35,735 nucleotides of DNA from positions 1 to 35,735 of the forward strand of contig JAOAHH010000152.1 in the NCBI GenBank assembly GCA_026415325.1. Direction: 5' to 3'. Of the stretch, positions 7,916 to 15,232 are shown piece after piece; the stretch's first letter is position 1; every line of letters starts with the position of its first letter. A program made the position numbers and the translations under genes. The notes under the pieces were generated by a model. It saw nothing but the letters and a program-made list of their open reading frames with translations. It ran no database searches and was not told the origin of the DNA. The stretch is from Thermodesulfobacteriota bacterium. GTDB lineage: Bacteria > Desulfobacterota > WTBG01 > CAIYCZ01 > CAIRTM01.

Positions 7916-8935
7916 CTATCCTCCATGGATGTCCGCATCTGCTACTTCCCGCAGATGTTCGGCAGCCTGCTCGGGCGGTGTTGGGTTCATATAAAATCCT
8001 GTGCCCCACTCAAATCCTGCAACCCGCACCAGCCGCGGAATAATTTCAATATGCCAGTGATAGAAGGGGCTGACGTCCCGGCTGAACGGTGAGGAGTGGA
8101 GCATATAGTTGTAGGGCGGGTTGCCGAGCGCCACGGCGATCTTTTTCATGGTGGTATTCATGATGGCAGCAAAGGCCTCGACCATGCGCTCATCTGCATC
8201 TTCAAACGAAGCGGCGTGCTGTTTCGGAATAATGCACGTTTCAAACGGAAACCGTGATGCATACGGCGCAAAGGCAAGAAAATGCTCGTTTTCATCGGCA
8301 ATCCGTCGCCCGTCCGCCTGTTCCTGGGTCACAATATCGCAAAAAACGCAGCGCCCCTTCTGGTGAAAGTACGTTTGCGCGCCGTCGAGTTCCTCAAGCG
8401 CCCGTTTCGGCACAACGGGTAAAGCAATGAGCTGGGAATGCGGATGTTCCAGCGTCGATCCTGCTCGTTCGCCGTAGTTTTTAAACACCGAAACGTAGTG
8501 CATCCTGCTGTCTTGCTTCAAAGCGCGGATGCGCTGCCGGTATGCAATAATGATATCGCGGTAATCCGCTGCGCTGAGCGATAGGGCATCAGCATGATGG
8601 TCGGCGGTCTCGATAATGATTTCATGCACCCCCAGACCATTCATCCGCTCATAAATTCCTTCGCTGATGCGGCGCAGCTCACCGGTGCTGATCAAAGCCG
8701 GAAACTTGTTCGGCACCACCCGAAGCCTCCAACCGGGTCCATCCGGGGGCGTTGTTGGTTCGCGAAACGCAAACACCTCGTGGGGCGTTTTGTCCTCATT
8801 ACCGGGGCACAGGGGACAAAACCCGCCGCTCCGGATCAAACTTTTATGGATGCCCAGATCAAACGGTCGTTTTGAACGTTCGGTGGCAATGATAACCCAT
8901 CGGTCGATAATTGGATCTTTTCTTAGTTCCGGCAC
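7916..8935 (-). CDS. galT: Galactose-1-phosphate uridylyltransferase (GalT family)
   Basis: The protein has 339 residues. It is a HIT-superfamily enzyme that moves UMP from UDP-glucose to galactose 1-phosphate through a uridylyl-histidine. The catalytic HPH-x-Q motif is intact in STLEHPHSQLIALP, and the zinc-type CxxC is in GFCPLCPGNEDKTP. A second HxH motif lies in FYHWHIEIIPRL near the C-terminus, and the N-terminus DPIIDRWVIIATERSKRP is typical. The start is GTG at 8935, with GAGGAG eight bases upstream. It follows the GH57 gene by 119 bp and precedes the response regulator by 4 bp. GalT relatives next to glycogen genes can use other nucleotide sugars (the plant relative is an ADP-glucose phosphorylase), so the specificity is inferred only from the family name. 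Confidence 0.93.
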   Translation of the reverse strand: MPELRKDPIIDRWVIIATERSKRPFDLGIHKSLIRSGGFCPLCPGNEDKTPHEVFAFREPTTPPDGPGWRLRVVPNKFPALISTGELRRISEGIYERMNGLGVHEIIIETADHHADALSLSAADYRDIIIAYRQRIRALKQDSRMHYVSVFKNYGERAGSTLEHPHSQLIALPVVPKRALEELDGAQTYFHQKGRCVFCDIVTQEQADGRRIADENEHFLAFAPYASRFPFETCIIPKQHAASFEDADERMVEAFAAIMNTTMKKIAVALGNPPYNYMLHSSPFSRDVSPFYHWHIEIIPRLVRVAGFEWGTGFYMNPTPPEQAAEHLREVADADIHGG

Positions 8936-9054
8936 GCTCTGTTCTCCTCACTGCTGCAGGCATTCTCAAAGTGTATCACAGCACTCCTCTAAAAACAATC
9001 AGCGTCCTGCGCTATGGACTGCGGCACGGGATGCTGCGCATTACAAACAGATGC

Positions 9055-11241
9055 TCAGGTCGGTCGCACCTGATCTTTTTCACCCGGAAACCGATATAAA
9101 TGGAGGTGTACCGTACGATGCACCTCGGCCCCGGATTCCAGAGGCAGCGACCAGTGCAGCAGCACCGTAGTGCCCTGATACATACGCTCAAGCCTGTCCT
9201 CGGTACGGGCTATGGTGTACACCGGAAACATCCAAACGCTGCCGGCAGGCTCCAGCGCCACGCGCACACCAAATCCGTTCCATGCATCCTTAACGTCAAA
9301 TGCCGGAATGTCGTCTAACGCCACCGTTGCATCCATCGTCTGCTTGCCGTACGCGGTGCCGGCAAAATGAACGTATTTGAGCGGATCGTTGGCGGCGAGC
9401 AGCGTGCAGTTGAGCTCAACGCCGAACCACGCCCGGTACGCCTGCAATGAGCCCGAGCGCAGACAGTATGCAACCGTGAGAGCACTGTGTGCATCGTGAA
9501 CCGCGATCGTTTTGGTGATGCGCAAAGGATGGCTCTGGTAGCCGTCGGCCACGGTGCCGTCGCGCACGAGCACAAACGTCACCGCCGGCACTCTTGGATC
9601 TTTGGCAATATGCTCGAGCCGGTACGGCGCAGCGATGAAGTCGCCGCGTTCGGTATACTGTGCCCGCGAAAAGGACGTCAACGTCGTTGCAGGATCCAGA
9701 ACATGGTCAAGAAACAGGGTGCGCTGGTACCAGTCATATACCAGATGCTCATGCAGTTCTTCCTGCGAAATGCGACAGGCTTCCTGCACTGCCTGTGGGA
9801 AAAAATCGTTCATGGTGACTGGTGACGCCGGGGTGCCATTGTGTTTTAACGTGCGGTGATAGGCTTCGCGCTTTCGGGTAAAGGTGTTCGCGATGTTAAA
9901 TGCGCACGGCTTATAGTCAAGTTCAAACACGCTGCCGCCATTGCGCGGTGAGCAGTAGACGTTGAGGTTTTTGCCCGAAACCAGCACATCATCGAATAAA
10001 TCTTTATTGAAGTCCGTGACCTGGTAGTCGATCCAGTCCGTGTCGCCGTGTTCTGCGCTGTCCATAATCGTTTCTGCTGTGATCAGATGGGCGTAACCCG
10101 CATGGCGCAAATAGTTCAGGTACACACCGCCGAACAGCCCGTGCCAGTAAGCACAGTTACACTGTCCTTTATAGAGTTCACGCCGGGCATCCTCCACCGG
10201 CAGCCCCGCAGCCGAGAGCTTCTCAAAACGCTCGCTCACCAGCAGCATCTTTTTATGGATCTGGTTGCTTTCAGGGTATTTTGCCAGAAAGTTGTTCCAA
10301 TACCCGCCGCGGATGAAAACCCGGCAGGCATCGCGGAGCCCCAGCGAAGTGAGTTTTTCCCGCAGCATTGCAAACCGCATCACGGCATCTGCTGGCAACG
10401 CCCACTCCATCATTTCCTCATAGGAGAGGGTGGGCAGGTAGATCTGGCCTTGCGGCGGGTGTTCGGCATAATATTCCGACAAGGTGCGCATGCAAATCAT
10501 ATCTGCATGGTGCTCGAGCAGTGAAAAAAAACGTTCCAACCATCCCTGCTCGTAAACCCACGCAAACGTGCCCGGCCACATACCGAACTTTTCGCCATCA
10601 TCTCCATAGGTAATGGCGCAGTGCTCATCCTCGCCGGCAAAAAACTTCATGTACTGGATTGTCTTTTCTGGAGGCTGAAACGGGATGCTATAGCGGAGTT
10701 GCACATCGATCGGGAAGACCGCAAGAGTCTTACCTTCACGTTCAGTCACATAATAGCCGCGGATATCTTCGGGATCGAGTCCTGCGCTGACAAAATGGGT
10801 GCTGTCAAGGAGGGTATAGGCAAGATGTGCGGCAGCGAGCAGTTTTGGGAGCACCGGATCCCACACGCGCTCGGGAATCCATGCGCCGCGCGGCATTCGG
10901 GAAAAACGTGCGCCGAGATACTGGTTCATAAGTTCAAGTTGGCCAACCACATCGGGCTCGCGCACGATTGAAAAGATCGGCTCATAAAACCCGCCACCCA
11001 GCAGCTCAATCTGTCGGCGCTCCTCGAGTTCTTTGAGCATATCCAAAAATGCCGGTTGCTCTGCGTCAAACCATTCAAGCAGCGGGCCCGAATAATGCAG
11101 TGTTGCCTTGATCCGCGGATGGCGGCGTAAACACTCGATAAACGGACGATAGGCGCTCGTAAACGCCTTATGGAAGACATGCTCGAAGTTTCCTACAGGC
11201 TGATGATTATGAATACAGAGCTGAAAGGAAATGTGCTTCAT
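9055..11241 (-). CDS. GH57 4-alpha-glucanotransferase / alpha-amylase
   Basis: The protein has 728 residues. All landmarks of the Thermococcus-type GH57 4-alpha-glucanotransferase are visible: CIHNHQPVGNF at the N-terminus, the nucleophile Glu124 in AWIPERVWDP and the acid Asp214 in TYGDDGEKFGMW. The C-terminal half matches the beta-sandwich domains (DUF1925/DUF1926 type) that follow the catalytic barrel. It would rearrange or trim alpha-1,4-glucans such as glycogen in the cytoplasm; no signal peptide is seen. ATG 11241 is preferred (AGGG just upstream, family-typical MKHISFQLCIHNHQ) over a TTG at 11262. It lies 74 bp downstream of dksA and 119 bp upstream of galT in the same direction. With glgX close by, it suggests glycogen turnover. 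Amylase versus transferase activity cannot be fixed from sequence. Confidence 0.92.
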   Translation of the reverse strand: MKHISFQLCIHNHQPVGNFEHVFHKAFTSAYRPFIECLRRHPRIKATLHYSGPLLEWFDAEQPAFLDMLKELEERRQIELLGGGFYEPIFSIVREPDVVGQLELMNQYLGARFSRMPRGAWIPERVWDPVLPKLLAAAHLAYTLLDSTHFVSAGLDPEDIRGYYVTEREGKTLAVFPIDVQLRYSIPFQPPEKTIQYMKFFAGEDEHCAITYGDDGEKFGMWPGTFAWVYEQGWLERFFSLLEHHADMICMRTLSEYYAEHPPQGQIYLPTLSYEEMMEWALPADAVMRFAMLREKLTSLGLRDACRVFIRGGYWNNFLAKYPESNQIHKKMLLVSERFEKLSAAGLPVEDARRELYKGQCNCAYWHGLFGGVYLNYLRHAGYAHLITAETIMDSAEHGDTDWIDYQVTDFNKDLFDDVLVSGKNLNVYCSPRNGGSVFELDYKPCAFNIANTFTRKREAYHRTLKHNGTPASPVTMNDFFPQAVQEACRISQEELHEHLVYDWYQRTLFLDHVLDPATTLTSFSRAQYTERGDFIAAPYRLEHIAKDPRVPAVTFVLVRDGTVADGYQSHPLRITKTIAVHDAHSALTVAYCLRSGSLQAYRAWFGVELNCTLLAANDPLKYVHFAGTAYGKQTMDATVALDDIPAFDVKDAWNGFGVRVALEPAGSVWMFPVYTIARTEDRLERMYQGTTVLLHWSLPLESGAEVHRTVHLHLYRFPGEKDQVRPT

Positions 11242-11315
11242 GCGCCCTGGTAGGTGAGACAAACCGAGAGAAATAAAGGGTTTATGCTAGTACCGTCCGG
11301 GATTGTCAGATCTGC

Positions 11316-11678
11316 TTATGCGAGACGGGCTTTTTCCTTCTTTTCCTGCTCTTCCTTGCACCTGATACACAAAGTCGTCACGGGGCGGACATTGAGGCGC
11401 TGTTCGGAAATCTCATCGCCGCAGGATTCGCAGATGCCGAAAGTTCCGTTATCGATCCGCTCAAGTGCCTGCTGGATCTTTGTTTTCAGCTTCCGCTCCC
11501 GGTCCCGTATCCGCAAAACAAAGTTGCGATCCGACTCCAAGGTCGCCCGGTCGTTGGGATCAGGGAACGAGCCATCGTCATCGAGCATTTCGCTCACCGT
11601 CTCCTTGGCTCCGTCGGCAAGCGCTGCCAAGTGCTGTTCAAGCAGTTTTTTGTAATAACGAAGCTTTTTCTTTTCCAT
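11316..11678 (-). CDS. dksA: DksA/TraR-family RNA polymerase-binding transcription factor
   Basis: The protein has 120 residues. A coiled-coil N-terminus is followed by DPNDRATLESDR, which carries the two acidic tip residues (D-x-x-D-x-A) that reach into the RNA polymerase secondary channel in true DksA. Then comes a four-cysteine zinc finger (CESCGDEISEQRLNVRP ... CIRC). It tunes promoters, especially rRNA promoters, with ppGpp. Length is short compared with the 151 residues of E. coli DksA but normal for many delta-type bacteria. GGAG seven bases before ATG 11678 supports the start. It sits between moaC and the GH57 gene on the same strand, with gaps of about 75 bp on each side. Confidence 0.93.
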   Translation of the reverse strand: MEKKKLRYYKKLLEQHLAALADGAKETVSEMLDDDGSFPDPNDRATLESDRNFVLRIRDRERKLKTKIQQALERIDNGTFGICESCGDEISEQRLNVRPVTTLCIRCKEEQEKKEKARLA

Positions 11679-11755
11679 ACATCAACTCCACCCTGCAGCA
11701 GATGCTCTGGTGTGCCTGGCATTTTCCGGTATATGCGTCATCACTGCAGGTTCAT

Positions 11756-12253
11756 TCACCGACGCTGAAATACGCCGCTCTTGCCACCCCGTTTGGACAG
11801 CAGCCGCAGGTCGGTCACCGTTATTTCGCGATCAATTGCCTTACACATATCATAGATCGTCAGCGATGCGGTCGCCACGGCAACAAGTGCTTCCATTTCA
11901 ACGCCGGTTCTGCCGACCAATCGCACCGTTGCACGCACCTCAATGCAATGACGCTGCGCATCGGGCAGAAAATCCATGCTTACCGATGTCAGGGGCAGAG
12001 GATGACACATGGGAATGAGTGAACCGGTTTTCTTTGCCGCCATGATGCCAGCAATTTGTGCCACTGCCAGCACATCCCCTTTTTCCACTGTACGATCCAT
12101 GATACGCCGGAAGGTCTCCTCGTTCATATGCACCACTGCTGCTGCCGTTGCCTCGCGAAGGGTTTCGGGCTTTTCGCTCACATCAACCATGCGCGAGCGT
12201 CCTGCAGTATCAAAATGCGTGAGCTGGTGGTTGCTGTGGTTGTGGTGCTGCAT
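11756..12253 (-). CDS. moaC: Cyclic pyranopterin monophosphate synthase MoaC
   Basis: The protein has 165 residues. MoaC converts 3',8-cyclo-7,8-dihydro-GTP to cPMP in molybdenum cofactor synthesis. The family blocks are complete: LTHFDTAGRSRMVDVSEKP, GDVLAVAQIAGIMAAKKT, LIPMCHPLPLTSV, VRLVGRTGVEMEALVAVA, and LTIYDMCKAIDRE with the catalytic Asp and Lys, ending in LLSKRGGKSG. The start at ATG 12253 is supported by AAGGAAGG seven bases upstream. An extended frame to 12292 would cover the promoter and is rejected. A His/Asn-rich start (MQHHNHSNHQ) precedes the conserved core. No other Moa or Moe gene is in the window. It is the first gene of the minus-strand run. Confidence 0.96.
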   Translation of the reverse strand: MQHHNHSNHQLTHFDTAGRSRMVDVSEKPETLREATAAAVVHMNEETFRRIMDRTVEKGDVLAVAQIAGIMAAKKTGSLIPMCHPLPLTSVSMDFLPDAQRHCIEVRATVRLVGRTGVEMEALVAVATASLTIYDMCKAIDREITVTDLRLLSKRGGKSGVFQRR

Positions 12254-12275
12254 ACCGTATCCTTCCTTGCCCCCT

Positions 12276-12302
12276 TTTATAGCAAAACCCACCCCTCGTC
12301 AA
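12276..12302 (-). promoter_or_regulatory. Sigma-70-like promoter for moaC and the downstream run
   Basis: On the minus strand TTGACG (12302-12297), 15 nt, TATAAA (12281-12276). Each box is one base off consensus, but the spacer is two short of ideal. The predicted start near 12269 leaves a short leader containing AAGGAAGG. Confidence 0.45.
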
Positions 12303-12336
12303 GACGATTATCAGTGCTGGCCGGATCTGTTTTTCT

Positions 12337-12366
12337 TTGACAGTGTGGCCTGTGCTCCTATATATT
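12337..12366 (+). promoter_or_regulatory. Sigma-70 promoter for the ParB-N protein gene
   Basis: TTGACA (12337-12342) is followed after 18 nt by TATATT (12361-12366); TATATA after 16 nt is an overlapping alternative. The perfect -35 and the AGGAG at 12388-12392 before ATG 12399 make this a convincing expression unit. It is back to back with the moaC promoter. Confidence 0.55.
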
Positions 12367-12398
12367 TTTTTTAACATTTTCCTTGGCAGGAGTCCTCT

Positions 12399-12788
12399 AT
12401 GCAAATTCCCATTAAAAGCATTACTGTTAAACATCGCGCGCGGTCCTCGCTTGGGGATCTTGCTTCGCTTAGAGAAAGCATGCGTGAGCTCGGGTTGCTC
12501 AATCCCATTGTCGTGACCGAACGCCATGAACTGGTTGCAGGCCACCGACGTCTTGCAGCAGCGCAACAACTGGGGTGGGAAACGATCGAGGCAACGGTCG
12601 TGAAGGCACGGGACGAGGCAGACCTGCTTGCCATGGAAATCGACGAAAACCTCCAACGCCTTGACTTTAGCCCTGAAGAGCTTGCCCGGGCACAACGCCG
12701 GCTTGAAAAATTGCGGCACCCGACGCTGCTCGGGAAACTGTTTCGCATCCTCCGCCGCTTTATCCGGTGGCTCTTTGAAAAAACCTAA
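12399..12788 (+). CDS. Stand-alone ParB-N (ParB/Srx fold) protein with cationic amphipathic tail
   Basis: The protein has 129 residues. Residues 1-95 are a ParB N-terminal domain: IPIKSITV, LRESMRELGLLNPIVV (box I), LVAGHRRLAAAQQLGW (the GxRR CTP-binding box, with His where chromosomal ParB has Glu), and ENLQRLDFSPEELARA. The helix-turn-helix and C-terminal dimer domains of ParB are absent. Instead the last 25 residues, ending LLGKLFRILRRFIRWLFEKT, alternate bulky hydrophobic and Arg/Lys residues and look like an amphipathic membrane-binding helix. No parA or parS is seen nearby, so plasmid or chromosome segregation is not supported. A CTP-dependent, membrane-associated switch is a fair guess only. 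AGGAG with a 6-nt gap supports the start. Confidence 0.85.
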   Translation: MQIPIKSITVKHRARSSLGDLASLRESMRELGLLNPIVVTERHELVAGHRRLAAAQQLGWETIEATVVKARDEADLLAMEIDENLQRLDFSPEELARAQRRLEKLRHPTLLGKLFRILRRFIRWLFEKT

Positions 12789-12798
12789 CGCGTGAATG

Positions 12799-12832
12799 AA
12801 TCAGCACGCACAAAAATACATTTGTGCTGATT
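12799..12832. other. Hairpin between the ParB-N gene and glgX (convergent)
   Basis: AATCAGCAC (12799-12807) pairs with GTGCTGATT (12824-12832); an alternative inner pairing CACAAA/TTTGTG is also possible. It lies just after the ParB-N stop and beyond the glgX stop. There is no T-run on either side, so it is at most an atypical terminator or an mRNA 3'-end stabiliser. The rest of 12789-12945 shows nothing I can identify. Confidence 0.45.
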
Positions 12833-12945
12833 ATTGCGTGTCCAGAGGTGGGTATATATGTTCGGCGCCGTGGATTGCCTCTCTCATCAAACAAGCCGAA
12901 AAACACTTACTCTGATCACCGCCTAACACTTTATCCCCTGCCCGT

Positions 12946-15075
12946 TCAGCTGCCGAGCAGCAGCACAAAAGACCGCGGAGCTGCAGTATAGGTATGCTGT
13001 AAGGTAAGTTCTGTGCCCGGTGGATCAATGAAATCTTCGCCTGCTGGGAGCGCCGTATCAATAATGCGGCGCCACCGGATGCCTTCTTGGGCAGGCAGAA
13101 GAACCTGAATCTGATCGCAGCCTGCATGCAGGATAAAAAAAAGAACATTGCAACCTTCGGCAGCGTGCTCAGTGGTGCCGGCTATTTGAAAACAGATGGT
13201 TTTGGTTTCTGGATGATGCCAGTCGGGCTGCCCGAGTTTTTCGTTATACCAGAGGATATCCGGTAGTTCAGCGCCACAGGATGCCGTACCCTTGAAAAAA
13301 TGTCTCCCCTGGAGCACGGCAAAGCGTTTCCTCAGTGCGATAGCCCGCCGACAGAATGCCACCATATCGGCATTGGTGCGGCACATATTCCAGTCATACC
13401 AGCTTATTTCGTTATCCTGGCAATAGGCATTGTTGTTACCGCGTTGGGTTCTTAAAAACTCGTCGCCGCCAAGCAGCATGGGCGTGCCACGCGAAAACAG
13501 CAGGCAACACAGAAAGTTTTTTGCCATCTGCCGTCGCAGCGAAAGGATCGCGGGATCGTTTGTGTCACCCTCGACGCCGCAGTTCCACGAAAAGTTTTCG
13601 TCTCTGCCGTCGCGGTTATCTTCCCCGTTTGCCTCGTTATGTTTTGTGTTGTACGAGACAAGGTCATACAGGGTAAATCCGTCGTGACAGGTCACGAAAT
13701 TGATGCTGTTGGAGGGATGCCGCCCGTCAGCAGCATAGAGATCGGCAGATCCGGTAAGCCGCCACCCCAAATCCTGAACCTGCCCCGGATCTCCCCGGTA
13801 AAATCGGCGTACAGTATCGCGAAATTTTCCGTTCCATTCAGACCAGTCAACCGGAAAATTGCCGAGCTGATAGGTTTCGATATCCCAGGGTTCTGCGATA
13901 ATTTTAATCGTGGCAAGAAGAGGGTCCTGAGAAATTGCATCAAAAAACGAGGCCGATTTGTCAAACCTCCCCTGTTCCCGGCCGAGCGCAGTTGCAAGGT
14001 CAAACCTGAAGCCGTCAACGTGCATTTCCTGAACCCAATAGCGCAGGGAATCCATTACCAGCCGCATGACCGCTGGTTCGGCAAGGTTCATGCTATTGCC
14101 GCAGCCGGTGATGTCACGGTATTTTCGCAGCGGCTCCTCGGGCGTGCCGTCAAGGCAGTAATAGGTCAGATTATCAATGCCGCGAAAACAGAGCGTCGGC
14201 CCGAGCTCGTTCCCTTCTCCGGTATGGTTGTACACGACATCCATGATCACCTCGATCCCGACGCGATGCAGTTCACGCACCAGTGTTTTGAACTCCTGTA
14301 CCTGACAGCCGGGAAATGTTTTGCTGCAGTAGGAAAACTCGGGGGCGAAATATCCGATCGTATTATAACCCCAGTAGTTGGTAAGCCCTCGTACCCGGTG
14401 ATAATCTTCGACAAAAAACTCATGCAGGGGCAAGAACTCAACAGCATTGATGCCGAGGTGTTGCAGATAAGGTATCTTTTCAATAAATCCACGGTAGGTA
14501 CCGGGCTCGCGAACGCCTGATGACGGATGTGCTGTAAAACCTTTAAGATGGGTTTCGTAAATGATCAACCGGTCAAGCGGAATATCAGGTCGTGTATCGC
14601 CCTGCCAGTCAAACGCCGGGTCGACCACAATACACTTTGGCATCACCTGCGTATTATCGCGCTCGTCCATGACAAGGTCTTTGTGCGGACTAAGTGCATC
14701 ATAGGCGAGAAGCAGATTTTCGCTGTTGATGCATTTCCCGGTCACCGCCTTTGCATACGGGTCAAGGAGGAGTTTGTGGGGATTAAACCGCAATCCTCTG
14801 GGGGGATCATAGTCGCCGTGCACCTTATATCCGTAGAGCTGGCCTGCGCCGATGCCGTGGACGAACACGTGCCAAATATACCGGTCGCGATGCTCAAGCC
14901 TGATGCAATCTGTAGGCGATCCGTCAGGGCGATCAAACAGCAACAGAAGCACGGCAGTAGCGTGGCGCGAATATAGGGCAAAGTTCACGCCGTCGGGATA
15001 GAGCGTTGCGCCGAGCGGATAGTATTTGCCCGGAGATAACTTCTTTGTTGTTCGGTGGATCAGAACATCAGGCAT
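12946..15075 (-). CDS. glgX: Glycogen debranching enzyme GlgX (GH13 isoamylase type)
   Basis: The protein has about 709 residues. It hydrolyses alpha-1,6 branches of glycogen limit dextrins. The N-terminal CBM48 domain starts at PGKYYPLGATLYPDGVNFALY. The catalytic barrel shows VIMDVVYNHTGEG, the nucleophile region DGFRFDLATALGRE, the acid in IIAEPWDIETYQLGNFP and the third carboxylate in NFVTCHDGFTLYDLVSYN. Family-typical blocks GMPMLLGGDE-like (GTPMLLGGDEFLRTQRGNNN) and DNEISWYDW follow. Start choice: the frame is open to 15192, but the perfect serC promoter occupies 15155-15183, so ATG 15075 (MPDVLIHRTTKKLSPGKYYPLG) is preferred although no clear ribosome binding site precedes it. It is divergent from serC. 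With the GH57 enzyme it suggests glycogen degradation. Confidence 0.95.
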   Translation of the reverse strand: MPDVLIHRTTKKLSPGKYYPLGATLYPDGVNFALYSRHATAVLLLLFDRPDGSPTDCIRLEHRDRYIWHVFVHGIGAGQLYGYKVHGDYDPPRGLRFNPHKLLLDPYAKAVTGKCINSENLLLAYDALSPHKDLVMDERDNTQVMPKCIVVDPAFDWQGDTRPDIPLDRLIIYETHLKGFTAHPSSGVREPGTYRGFIEKIPYLQHLGINAVEFLPLHEFFVEDYHRVRGLTNYWGYNTIGYFAPEFSYCSKTFPGCQVQEFKTLVRELHRVGIEVIMDVVYNHTGEGNELGPTLCFRGIDNLTYYCLDGTPEEPLRKYRDITGCGNSMNLAEPAVMRLVMDSLRYWVQEMHVDGFRFDLATALGREQGRFDKSASFFDAISQDPLLATIKIIAEPWDIETYQLGNFPVDWSEWNGKFRDTVRRFYRGDPGQVQDLGWRLTGSADLYAADGRHPSNSINFVTCHDGFTLYDLVSYNTKHNEANGEDNRDGRDENFSWNCGVEGDTNDPAILSLRRQMAKNFLCCLLFSRGTPMLLGGDEFLRTQRGNNNAYCQDNEISWYDWNMCRTNADMVAFCRRAIALRKRFAVLQGRHFFKGTASCGAELPDILWYNEKLGQPDWHHPETKTICFQIAGTTEHAAEGCNVLFFILHAGCDQIQVLLPAQEGIRWRRIIDTALPAGEDFIDPPGTELTLQHTYTAAPRSFVLLLGS

Positions 15076-15154
15076 AGAAATAAAGAACGATGCTGTGTTT
15101 TTTCTTGTCTGTACCTGATTGTAATACAGACCGATGTGCTCTTCCAGCATTGTT

Positions 15155-15183
15155 TTGACATCAACGGACATTTTTGATATAAT
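15155..15183 (+). promoter_or_regulatory. Perfect-consensus sigma-70 promoter of serC
   Basis: TTGACA (15155-15160), exactly 17 nt, TATAAT (15178-15183): every base matches consensus. The start is expected near 15190, giving a leader of about 43 nt to ATG 15233. It argues against glgX starts upstream of about 15150. Confidence 0.88.
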
Positions 15184-15232
15184 ACACCACACAATGACAC
15201 TGTAGAGTGCGCGCTTCTGAAAGGAGAACTAT

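Noticed and set aside
12399-12788. Reading the ParB-N protein as part of a plasmid or chromosome partition locus
   Set aside because: No parA, no parS-like 16-bp palindrome nearby and no DNA-binding domain in the protein.
13639-14520. Plus-strand frame of 293 codons
   Set aside because: It is antisense to the glgX catalytic domain and has no supporting signals.
15076-15192. N-terminal extension of glgX to 15192
   Set aside because: It would place the consensus serC promoter inside the glgX coding region, lacks a ribosome site and adds residues unlike the family.
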